Assembly: GCA_039812545.1 (NCBI GenBank)
Contig: JBDIAR010000048.1
Location: forward strand, 1-19,297
Length of the DNA stretch: 19,297 nucleotides
Source: JBDIAR01 sp039812545
GTDB lineage: Bacteria; Actinomycetota; Actinomycetes; Actinomycetales; Dermatophilaceae
Direction: 5' to 3'
In this document: positions 1 through 6,530 of the stretch, piece by piece
Layout: each line of letters starts with the position of its first letter
Position numbering within the stretch: the first letter of the stretch is position 1
Translations under genes and position numbers: made by a program
Notes under the pieces: generated by a model
What the model was told of the DNA's origin: nothing
What the model saw: the letters and a program-made list of their open reading frames with translations, nothing else
Databases searched by the model: none

Positions 1-96
1 GACGACGACATCGAATACGTCGATGTCTCAGACGAACTAGACGACGACATCGTGGACGTCGACGAAGACGACCTGCCGGGGCGCCCGATCCACTGA
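1..96 (+). CDS. C-terminal end of an acidic protein (partial)
   Basis: The first frame is open from the window edge to a TGA at 94-96 and reads 31 residues, of which 15 are Asp or Glu, ending in LPGRPIH. Only the tail is visible, so no family can be named. Acidic tails like this occur on many actinobacterial proteins. It lies 13 nt upstream of the next gene on the same strand, so the two are probably co-transcribed. The frame could be accidental, because only 93 coding bases are seen, but the stop placed just before the next start fits a real gene end. Confidence 0.5.
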   Translation, partial: DDDIEYVDVSDELDDDIVDVDEDDLPGRPIH

Positions 97-109
97 GCCG
101 ACCCCACTG

Positions 110-1165
110 ATGCAGCTGGATCTCTCGCTGGGCTATGCCACGCCGGCCGATCGGACCTGGCCCGCCGACATCTCGACCCTGGCCCGCAGCGCCGACGACC
201 TCGGCTACCGGTGCCTCTGGGTCGCCGAAGCCTTCGGGTCCGACGCGCCCTCCCCGCTTGCCTGGCTCGCGGGGCAGACCACCCGGATCGACGTCGGCTC
301 GGCCGTCATGCAGATCCCCGGCCGGTCGGCCGCGGCCACCGCGATGACGGCCGCCACGATCGACCTGCTCTCCGGCGGCAGATTCCGCCTGGGTCTCGGC
401 GTATCCGGCCCGCAGGTCAGCGAGGGTTTCCACGGTGTCCCGTTCGAGGCGCCGCTGCGCCGGACTCGGGAGTACGTCGACGTCGTGCGACTCGCCCTCG
501 ACCGAGCCCCGATCACGTATGCCGGTCGCCACCTCGTCCTGCCCCTGCCGGACGGGCCCGGCAAGACGCTGACCTTGAAGGTCCCACGGGTTCGCCGGCA
601 CATCCCGATCTATCTGGCGGCCGTCGGACCGAAGAACCTGGAACTCGCCGGCGAGATCGCCGACGGCTGGCACGGGGTCTTCTTCGCCCCCGAGCACGCC
701 GTCGACCTCGTCGCCGCCCTGCGCGCCGGGGCCGAACGCGCGGGTAAGGGGACCCCCGGCGATCCGCTCGCCGGCTTCGACCTCGTCCCAAGTGTCCCCG
801 TGGCCATCGCCGACGACGTCGAAACCGCCGCCGCCATGGTCGCCCCGTACTGCGCCTTCTACCTCGGCGGGATGGGCAGCCGGGAGCAGAACTTCTACAA
901 CCGGCTCGCCGGCGAGATGGGCTTTGCGACCGAGGCAGCCCTCATCCAGGACCTCTTCCTCAGCGGGCGTCCGCGGGAGGCGGCCGCCGCCGTTCCGGTG
1001 GAGTTCATCGATCGGACGGCGCTGATCGGTCCGGCCTCTCGGGTAATCGCCAGGACGGCGCGGTACGCTGCCGCGGGTGTCACCACCTTGGCGGTCAGTC
1101 CGGTCGGGACCGATCTGGCGGGCAAGGTCGAGACTCTGCGTGTCCTGGCGCGGATCCTCGCCTGA
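110..1165 (+). CDS. LLM-class F420-dependent oxidoreductase
   Basis: This 351-residue protein belongs to the luciferase-like monooxygenase fold (an 8-stranded TIM barrel), in the actinobacterial branch that usually binds coenzyme F420 rather than FMN. The diagnostic stretch SGGRFRLGLGVSGPQ lies at residues 88-102 and is followed by SEGFHGVPF (104-112). An N-terminal barrel strand with LGYRCLWVAE is at 31-40, and an AVGPKNLELAGEIADGWHG-type segment lies in the middle. Length is normal for the family. The ATG at 110 is chosen because the N-terminus then matches the family; no convincing Shine-Dalgarno precedes it, and it may be coupled to the gene ending at 96. Its substrate is unknown. It lies 33 nt before uppP on the same strand and may share its transcript, but a functional link is not evident. 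Confidence 0.85.
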   Translation: MQLDLSLGYATPADRTWPADISTLARSADDLGYRCLWVAEAFGSDAPSPLAWLAGQTTRIDVGSAVMQIPGRSAAATAMTAATIDLLSGGRFRLGLGVSGPQVSEGFHGVPFEAPLRRTREYVDVVRLALDRAPITYAGRHLVLPLPDGPGKTLTLKVPRVRRHIPIYLAAVGPKNLELAGEIADGWHGVFFAPEHAVDLVAALRAGAERAGKGTPGDPLAGFDLVPSVPVAIADDVETAAAMVAPYCAFYLGGMGSREQNFYNRLAGEMGFATEAALIQDLFLSGRPREAAAAVPVEFIDRTALIGPASRVIARTARYAAAGVTTLAVSPVGTDLAGKVETLRVLARILA

Positions 1166-1187
1166 CGGGCACCGGCAACCACGACCC

Positions 1188-1193
1188 GGAGAG
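1188..1193 (+). promoter_or_regulatory. Shine-Dalgarno of uppP
   Basis: GGAGAG lies 5 nt before a GTG at 1199. This decides the GTG start of uppP, which has no ATG at that position. Confidence 0.7.
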
Positions 1194-1198
1194 AATCA

Positions 1199-2053
1199 GT
1201 GACCGACATCAACTACGTCCAATCCGTCATCTTGGGCATCGTCGAGGGGGTCACCGAATACCTGCCGATCTCCTCCACCGGACACCTGAACCTCACCGAG
1301 AAGGTGCTCGGCCTCGGGCTGAAGGACCCCGTCGTGACGGCATACACGGCGATCATCCAGGTCCCCGCGATCATCGCGACGATCATCTACTTCTGGCGCG
1401 ACATCGTTCGCCTGGCGAGCGCCTGGTTCGCCGGTCTGCGCGACGCCGGCCGGCGCACCGACCACGATTACGCGCTGGCCTGGGCGGTCATCGTCGGCTC
1501 CATCCCCGTTGCCCTCGTGGGGTATGCCGCCCGGCACGTCATCGAGGGACCGTTGCGGTCGCTGTGGGTGTTCGCCGCCGCGCTCATCGTCTGGAGCGTG
1601 GTCATCGTGCTTGCCGAGACCCGGCACGCCAAACTCGTGCGCGACGGTGCGGAGCGCGGCGAGGGCGACATCACCGTGGCCGACGGGTTGAAGATCGGTC
1701 TGGTTCAGTGCGTTTCGCCGATTCCCGGGGTGTCGCGCTCGGGTGCGACGATCTCGGCCGGTCTGTTCCTCGGGCTCAATCGGGTGACCGCGACGCGGAT
1801 GTCCTTCTTCCTGGCGATCCCCGCACTGACCGCCGCCGGCGCCTTCGAGATGGCGACGACCGACTTCACCGGCGTACAACTCGGTCCGCTCGTGGTGGGC
1901 TGTCTGGTGTCGTTCGCCGTGGCATACGCGTCCATCGCCTGGCTGTTGCGCTTCGTCGCGACCAACACGCTCATCCCGTTCGTCTGGTATCGGGTGGCGC
2001 TGGGGGTCGTCCTCGTCGGGCTCCTCGCCACCGGTGCCCTCGCGGCCAGCTGA
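1199..2053 (+). CDS. uppP: Undecaprenyl-diphosphatase (UppP/BacA)
   Basis: An integral membrane phosphatase that converts undecaprenyl pyrophosphate to the monophosphate, recycling the lipid carrier for peptidoglycan and other wall polymers; overexpression of this family gives bacitracin resistance. The two family signatures are present: EGVTEYLPISSTGHL at residues 16-30 and PGVSRSG at 176-182, the latter supplying the catalytic Ser/Arg region. Several hydrophobic segments are visible (about 52-65, 93-110, 122-139, then three in the C-terminal third). Length is 284 residues, in the range of actinobacterial homologues. Translation starts at GTG with a good Shine-Dalgarno 5 nt upstream. It ends 17 nt from the convergent corA gene. 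In mycobacteria the homologue lies close to the same histidine phosphatase gene, so this is a conserved neighbourhood, here with corA between them. Confidence 0.95.
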   Translation: MTDINYVQSVILGIVEGVTEYLPISSTGHLNLTEKVLGLGLKDPVVTAYTAIIQVPAIIATIIYFWRDIVRLASAWFAGLRDAGRRTDHDYALAWAVIVGSIPVALVGYAARHVIEGPLRSLWVFAAALIVWSVVIVLAETRHAKLVRDGAERGEGDITVADGLKIGLVQCVSPIPGVSRSGATISAGLFLGLNRVTATRMSFFLAIPALTAAGAFEMATTDFTGVQLGPLVVGCLVSFAVAYASIAWLLRFVATNTLIPFVWYRVALGVVLVGLLATGALAAS

Positions 2054-2070
2054 CAGCTCGACGGCGGGCG

Positions 2071-3072
2071 CTACAGCCAGTTGTGTCGCTTGAAGTTCCG
2101 ATACAACAGTAACGTCGACAGGGCCATCACGGCCAGCAGCACGTAATAGCCGTAGTAGATTTCGAAGCCGTCCACGTTGAGGCTGGCGGTCAGCTCGGGC
2201 ATGTGCTCGAAGTTCATCCCGTAGATGCCGGCGATCATCGTCGGCAGGGCAGCCATCCCGACCCACGCCGAGATCTTGCGCATGTCGGTGTTCTGCTGCA
2301 CCGATACTGCGGCCAGGTGGGCGCTGAGGATGTCGGTCAGCAGCCGGTCGTAGGACTCGATGTGGTCGATGACCCGCATCAGGTGATCCAAGACGTCCCG
2401 GAAGAACGGTCGGACCGCCTTGGGGAAGACCGTTCGGCCCGCGGTGTCCTGCAGGCGACGCATCGACTCCGCCAGCGGGGCCGCTCCTCGGCGGAACTCC
2501 AGGACCTCCCTTTTGAGTCGGTAGATGGTGTTCGCATCGACGTGTTCGGGCTTGGAGAACACCGCCTGCTCGATCGCCTCGAGGTCCTTTTGAAGTTCGA
2601 GGTCGACCCGCAGGTAGTTGTCCACGACCGAGTCCATCACCGCATGCAGCGCGGCGGCCGGGCCGATGGCGAGCTGTTGGGGGTTGCGTTCCAGCCGCTG
2701 CCGCACGCCGGCCAGCGGGTTGCCCTCGCCGCGGCGGACGGTGACGACGAACCGGTCACCGAGGAAGACCATGACCTCACCGGTTTCGATATCCGAGGTG
2801 GCCTCCAGGTAGCGCAGGGTCTTCAGGACCACGAACAGCGACTGGTCGTACAGCTCGATCTTGGCGCGCTGGTTGCCGGTGACGGCGTCCTCGACGGCCA
2901 GCGGATGCAGGCCGAGTTCGTGATTGACCAGCGCGAATTCGTCGTCGGTGGGGTCCTTCAGCCCGATCCAGAGGAACCCCTCGCTTTGCGTGCGCAACGC
3001 GAGCAGTTCGTCGCTGAGGTCGCCGCACGGGCGACGCTCGCCTCTAACGTAGAGGGCCTGGTCCACGATCAC
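2071..3072 (-). CDS. corA: CorA-family magnesium/cobalt transporter
   Basis: A 333-residue pentameric divalent-cation channel of the CorA/MIT family. A large cytosolic alpha/beta and helical domain (about 1-260) is followed by two transmembrane helices (about 266-283 and 307-325). The invariant selectivity motif YGMN ends at residue 287 and is followed by FEHMPEL, matching the usual GMN plus MPEL periplasmic loop. The C-terminus is short and basic (YRNFKRHNWL), as usual. The start is GTG at 3072; an upstream Shine-Dalgarno is weak at best. It is convergent with uppP and divergent from the phosphatase gene at 3145. The transported ion (Mg, Co or Ni) cannot be told from sequence. Confidence 0.93.
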   Translation of the reverse strand: MIVDQALYVRGERRPCGDLSDELLALRTQSEGFLWIGLKDPTDDEFALVNHELGLHPLAVEDAVTGNQRAKIELYDQSLFVVLKTLRYLEATSDIETGEVMVFLGDRFVVTVRRGEGNPLAGVRQRLERNPQQLAIGPAAALHAVMDSVVDNYLRVDLELQKDLEAIEQAVFSKPEHVDANTIYRLKREVLEFRRGAAPLAESMRRLQDTAGRTVFPKAVRPFFRDVLDHLMRVIDHIESYDRLLTDILSAHLAAVSVQQNTDMRKISAWVGMAALPTMIAGIYGMNFEHMPELTASLNVDGFEIYYGYYVLLAVMALSTLLLYRNFKRHNWL

Positions 3073-3132
3073 AGGGCCACTTCACCACACCCGGCTCCGC
3101 CCTGCCAGCACCCCCGCGAAGCAGGGCTTCCG

Positions 3133-3138
3133 TAGAGT
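3133..3138 (+). promoter_or_regulatory. -10 element of a leaderless promoter for the phosphatase gene
   Basis: TAGAGT fits the actinobacterial TANNNT -10 and ends 6 nt before the GTG at 3145, so transcription would start at or next to the start codon. No Shine-Dalgarno is present. A -35 is not recognisable. The 72-bp gap between the divergent corA and phosphatase genes must hold both promoters; no corA promoter is clear. Confidence 0.5.
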
Positions 3139-3144
3139 GGATCC

Positions 3145-3885
3145 GTGCCCACCGTCCTGCTCGTCCGCCACGGCCGCACCACGGCCAATGCCTCGGGCAT
3201 CCTCGCCGGCTGGTCACCGGGGGTGTTCCTCGACGAGACGGGTGAGGCGCAGGCCGATCGGGTGGCCGCTCGGATCGCCCCGTTGCATGTCTGCCGGATC
3301 GTGTCCTCGCCGTTGGACCGCTGCGCTCAGACCGCCGACCGGATCGCGGCTGCCAGCGCGGGGGCGGCCCGCAGGGTCGACGATCGGCTCGGCGAATGCG
3401 GGTACGGCGCTTGGACCGGGCGGCCGCTGGCTGAGTTGGCCAAGGACCCGTTGTGGCCGGTCATCCAGCGTCGGCCGAGCAGCGTGCAGTTCCCGGACGG
3501 GCCAGGGCATGCCGGTGAATCCTTCCCGCAGATGCAGGCTCGGGTGGTGGCCGCGATCCGCGACCACGACGCCGCGGTGGCGACCCAGGCGGGCGCCGAG
3601 GCGATCTGGGTAGCCGTGTCCCACGGCGATCTCATCAAACTGGCGCTGGCCGACGCGCTCGCCATGCCGTTGGACGAGTTCCAGCGGCTGCACGTCGATC
3701 CCGGTTCGGTGTCGGCCATCCGGTGGACAGACGGTCGGGCGATGGTCGTGCGGGTCAACGATCGGGGCGAGGAGTTGGCCGCGCTGGCCCGACCGCCTGG
3801 CTCCGGCGGCGGCGATAGCGGGTCCGGCGGTGGCGGCGCGGAACCCACCGAGGGGGACGCGGTCGTGGGCGGCGGCGCCGGGTGA
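3145..3885 (+). CDS. MSMEG_4193-family histidine phosphatase
   Basis: A histidine phosphatase (phosphoglycerate-mutase-like) of the actinobacterial MSMEG_4193 family (TIGR03848); its substrate is unknown. The N-terminal RHG motif is LVRHGRT with catalytic His9. Arg59 lies in SSPLDRCAQT, Glu84 in GECGYGAWTG, and the second catalytic His160 in VSHGD, so the active site appears intact. The core ends near residue 215, followed by a Gly/Ser-rich tail (about 218-246) that is probably disordered. The GTG start lies directly downstream of a TANNNT hexamer and no Shine-Dalgarno is visible, consistent with leaderless translation. It is followed by the DUF3090 and SCO1664-family genes; this trio is conserved across Actinobacteria and probably acts together. 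Confidence 0.92.
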   Translation: MPTVLLVRHGRTTANASGILAGWSPGVFLDETGEAQADRVAARIAPLHVCRIVSSPLDRCAQTADRIAAASAGAARRVDDRLGECGYGAWTGRPLAELAKDPLWPVIQRRPSSVQFPDGPGHAGESFPQMQARVVAAIRDHDAAVATQAGAEAIWVAVSHGDLIKLALADALAMPLDEFQRLHVDPGSVSAIRWTDGRAMVVRVNDRGEELAALARPPGSGGGDSGSGGGGAEPTEGDAVVGGGAG

Positions 3886-3899
3886 CCGGGCCGCTGGCG

Positions 3900-3905
3900 T
3901 AGGCT
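3900..3905 (+). promoter_or_regulatory. -10 element of a leaderless promoter for the DUF3090 gene
   Basis: TAGGCT lies 8 nt before the ATG at 3914 in the 28-bp gap after the phosphatase stop. It suggests an internal promoter that gives a leaderless DUF3090/SCO1664 mRNA in addition to read-through. The same hexamer precedes the mini-ORF before trmI. Confidence 0.45.
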
Positions 3906-3913
3906 GCTGGGCC

Positions 3914-4486
3914 ATGGCGGTGCACGAATTCGACCCACCGGAGCGCTTCATCGCCGGAACCGTCGGACCGCCCGGTGGCCGGACGTTCTTCCTGCAGGCC
4001 AGGCACGGCCGACGGCTGATCAGCGTCTCGTGTGAGAAGCAACAGATCGCGGCGCTCGCCGACCGGCTCAACGACCTGTTGGACGCCTTCGCCGGTGGTG
4101 CGGCGAGCGAACAGGCGGCCGCCCTCCATCAGGACGACCGCCCCCTGGAAACCCCCATCGACGACGAATTCCGGGCAGCCGCCCTGGCGCTGGCCTGGGA
4201 CCCGGAGGACTCGACGGTGCTGGTGGAGGCGCACAGTTCGACGGCCCAGATCGAGGCCGAAAGCGACGAGTCGTCCGGCGAGGAGGCATCCGATCCGCCC
4301 GTTGACCCAGAGGTTCCGGAGGACGACGACGTCCTACGGGTCCGGCTCACCCCCGCGCAGGCCAGGGCCTTCGCGCGGCGCTGCTCGCTGGTCGTCTCCG
4401 CCGGTCGCCCGGCCTGCCCGTTCTGCGGGGGACCACTGGATCCCGCCGGCCACATCTGTCCGCGCGCCAACGGTTACCGTCGCTGA
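3914..4486 (+). CDS. DUF3090 family protein with C-terminal zinc-knuckle-like motif
   Basis: A 190-residue protein of the DUF3090 family (TIGR03847), found in Actinobacteria and of unknown function. The start MAVHEFDPPERFIAGTVG is typical, and a longer upstream frame is rejected because this ATG begins the conserved block. The N-terminal half carries RTFFLQAR. A central acidic stretch (about 114-139, rich in Glu, Asp and Ser) interrupts the conserved core. The C-terminus has CPFCGGPLDPAGHICPR with Cys168, Cys171, His180 and Cys182, a plausible zinc site, and ends in NGYRR. It is followed 4 nt later by the SCO1664-family gene, so the two are almost certainly co-translated. I infer an accessory or adaptor role beside the kinase-like and phosphatase partners. 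Confidence 0.92.
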   Translation: MAVHEFDPPERFIAGTVGPPGGRTFFLQARHGRRLISVSCEKQQIAALADRLNDLLDAFAGGAASEQAAALHQDDRPLETPIDDEFRAAALALAWDPEDSTVLVEAHSSTAQIEAESDESSGEEASDPPVDPEVPEDDDVLRVRLTPAQARAFARRCSLVVSAGRPACPFCGGPLDPAGHICPRANGYRR

Positions 4487-4490
4487 CGAC

Positions 4491-5339
4491 ATGGTGCACC
4501 GCGTCGATCCCCCCGACCTGGCGCATCCGGACCAGTGGGATGCCGATGAGACGCTGCTGGCCGACGGCGACCTGCGCCTGCTCGGTCGGGTGGCCAACGC
4601 CTCGAACCTGGCCTTCCTCGCGCAGGTCGACGCCGGATCGCGGCGAGTCCTGGCGATGTACAAGCCGATCGGCGGGGAACGTCCGCTCTGGGATTTTCCG
4701 GAGGGCACCCTGGCCGAACGCGAGGTGGCGGCATACCGGATCTCCCGGGCCGGCGGGTGGAACCTGGTGCCCCCGACCGTCCTGCGGGACGGTCCGCGCG
4801 GACTGGGCTCGCTGCAGCGCTGGATCGGTGACCCGTACGCCCAAGGCGGTGGCCTACGCGAGATCGTGGACGCCTTCGCGCCGGGAGGAGTACCCGAGGG
4901 CTGGCTGTCCGTCCTCAGCGGGGAGGACGAGGCCGGTATGCCGGTGGTGCTGGCCCACGAGCCGGCCACCGACGTGCGGGCCATGGCGGTGTTCGACGTG
5001 GTCGTCAACAACTCGGACCGCAAGGGAGCGCACTGCGCACGGGATTCCCGTGGGCGGCTCTGGGGTTTCGACCAGGCCATCACGTTCAGCGTCGAGCCCA
5101 AGCTGCGCACCGTGCTGTGGGGGTGGGCCGGTCAGCACCTGCCGTCGACCGAACGAGATCGGCTCGACGCCCTCCAACAGCGTCTGGTCCCCGGCACCGA
5201 CCTCGCCGAACTCCTCGACGAACTCCTGCCGCTCGGCGAACCGGACGCCCTTCGCGACCGCGTGACGCGGCTGGTCGCCACCGGCCGACACCCCCGGCCG
5301 ACCCCCGGCTGGCCGTCGGTTCCCTGGCCGGCGCTGTAG
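4491..5339 (+). CDS. SCO1664-family protein with PI3/PI4-kinase-like fold
   Basis: A 282-residue member of the SCO1664 family (TIGR03843), whose sequence resembles the catalytic core of PI3/PI4-type kinases. A lysine in YKPIGGERPLWDFP (Lys58) corresponds to the ATP-binding lysine, REVAAYRIS follows as a helix, NNSDRKGAH (173-181) looks like the catalytic loop with Asp176, and GFDQAITF carries the second Asp (194) in the place of the metal-binding motif. Its substrate is not known. The ATG at 4491 is 4 nt after the DUF3090 stop; a GTG one codon later is an alternative. The motif after the second Asp is Gln-Ala where I recall His-Gly being usual in relatives, so activity is worth testing. Confidence 0.9.
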   Translation: MVHRVDPPDLAHPDQWDADETLLADGDLRLLGRVANASNLAFLAQVDAGSRRVLAMYKPIGGERPLWDFPEGTLAEREVAAYRISRAGGWNLVPPTVLRDGPRGLGSLQRWIGDPYAQGGGLREIVDAFAPGGVPEGWLSVLSGEDEAGMPVVLAHEPATDVRAMAVFDVVVNNSDRKGAHCARDSRGRLWGFDQAITFSVEPKLRTVLWGWAGQHLPSTERDRLDALQQRLVPGTDLAELLDELLPLGEPDALRDRVTRLVATGRHPRPTPGWPSVPWPAL

Positions 5340-5354
5340 CCACCCGACGGAGCC

Positions 5355-5373
5355 TCGTCAGTCTTCGTCAGTC
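5355..5373. repeat. 9-bp direct repeat spanning the rlmC stop
   Basis: TCGTCAGTC occurs at 5355-5363 and again at 5365-5373, one base apart, in the gap between the convergent SCO1664-family gene and rlmC. The second copy contains the rlmC stop codon. No terminator hairpin is seen. It may be a small slippage duplication. Confidence 0.6.
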
Positions 5374-6516
5374 ACGGCGCAGGTGCACCAACACCTCGAA
5401 GTGCTCGCTCTGGGGGAACATGTCGAACACCTGGGCGCGCACGGGACGCAGCGACGGCATACGGCGCAGGTCGGCCGCCAGCGAGGTGACATTGCAGCTG
5501 GAGTAGAGCACGTTCCCGACCTGCGAGTTCTCCAGGCGTGCGGACAGTTCGGGACCGATGCCGCGTCGCGGCGGGTTCACGACGACGAGGTCGGGATCGT
5601 CGTGGTGCCGCGCGTATGCCGTTGCGTCGGCCTCGACGAACTCCAGCGAAGGCGCCGGATGGGTCGGTCGGAACGCGCGAACGAGCGCCGCCGCGCTGCG
5701 CCGGGCGCTGACCACCGCGTCAGGGGCCACTTCGACGCCGACCACCCGCCGACCCGGTGCCGCGCACCGCAGCGCGAACCCGCCCACGCCGCAATACAGA
5801 TCCCACACGGTGGCGGGCGCGGCCTGCGCACACCACTGCGCCGCCCGGTCGTAGAGCGCCTGCGCCACAACGGTGTTGGTCTGGAAGAAGCTGCGGGGAC
5901 GCAGGTACAACGTCATCGGGTCCAGCCGCATCGGCAATGCGGCCCGCGCGGTCAGCACGATCTCCTCGTCGCCCTCAAGCACCGCCTTGTGCTCGGAATG
6001 CACATTGACCGAGACGACGACGGCGTGCGGAAGGGCCTGCCGCAGCTGCGGCAGCAGGGCTCGAACCACCTCGACCTGGTCGGCCGAGCGCACGACGAAG
6101 CGGACCATCAGCGCGGCGTCGGGGGAGTGGGTGACGATGAGGTACTTCAGTTCGCCGGCGCGGGCCCGGACGTCATAGGGCGGTATGCCGCTGCTCGCCA
6201 CCAGTTCGGCGAGCACCGGGAGCGCGGCGGCGAGTCCGGGTTCGTAGAGGCCGCAGTGGCGCAGGTCCACGCCGGCGCCGGCGGCGTCGAGGATCCCGAG
6301 AGTGGGCGCGCCGCGACGACCGCCCACGACGAGTTTCGCCTTGTTGCGGAACCCCTCGGGTGGGCTCGGCTGCGGCTGCAACCACTGCGGGTCGGGGGCG
6401 ACGGCGGCCAGAGCAGCGCGGGCCGCCGCCTGCTTGGTGGCCAGCTGTCCGGCATACGGCTCGCCCATCCGCGAGCACGAGCGGCAGCGGCCCTGATCGA
6501 AGTACCGGCAGCGCAC
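5368..6516 (-). CDS. rlmC: 23S rRNA (uracil-5-)-methyltransferase RlmC-like
   Basis: A 382-residue SAM-dependent RNA 5-methyluracil methyltransferase with the RlmC architecture. In E. coli RlmC methylates U747 of 23S rRNA. The iron-sulfur cysteines match RlmC spacing: Cys3, Cys11 and Cys14 (CRYFDQGRCRSC) plus Cys88 (RHCGLY). FRNKAKLVV lies at 56-64, FFQTN precedes the Rossmann domain, WDLYCGVGGFAL is SAM motif I, VNPPRRGIG is motif IV, and YSSCN supplies the catalytic Cys341. There is no N-terminal TRAM domain, which separates it from RlmD. The start is GTG, 14 nt after the malQ stop, so malQ and rlmC form a minus-strand operon. The exact target nucleotide is inferred from similarity. Confidence 0.9.
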   Translation of the reverse strand: MRCRYFDQGRCRSCSRMGEPYAGQLATKQAAARAALAAVAPDPQWLQPQPSPPEGFRNKAKLVVGGRRGAPTLGILDAAGAGVDLRHCGLYEPGLAAALPVLAELVASSGIPPYDVRARAGELKYLIVTHSPDAALMVRFVVRSADQVEVVRALLPQLRQALPHAVVVSVNVHSEHKAVLEGDEEIVLTARAALPMRLDPMTLYLRPRSFFQTNTVVAQALYDRAAQWCAQAAPATVWDLYCGVGGFALRCAAPGRRVVGVEVAPDAVVSARRSAAALVRAFRPTHPAPSLEFVEADATAYARHHDDPDLVVVNPPRRGIGPELSARLENSQVGNVLYSSCNVTSLAADLRRMPSLRPVRAQVFDMFPQSEHFEVLVHLRRD

Positions 6517-6530
6517 GACCGCCGCCGCAG

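Noticed and set aside
3214..4071. Minus-strand open frames opposite the phosphatase and DUF3090 genes
   Set aside because: The plus-strand genes have complete family motifs; the opposite frames do not resemble any protein.
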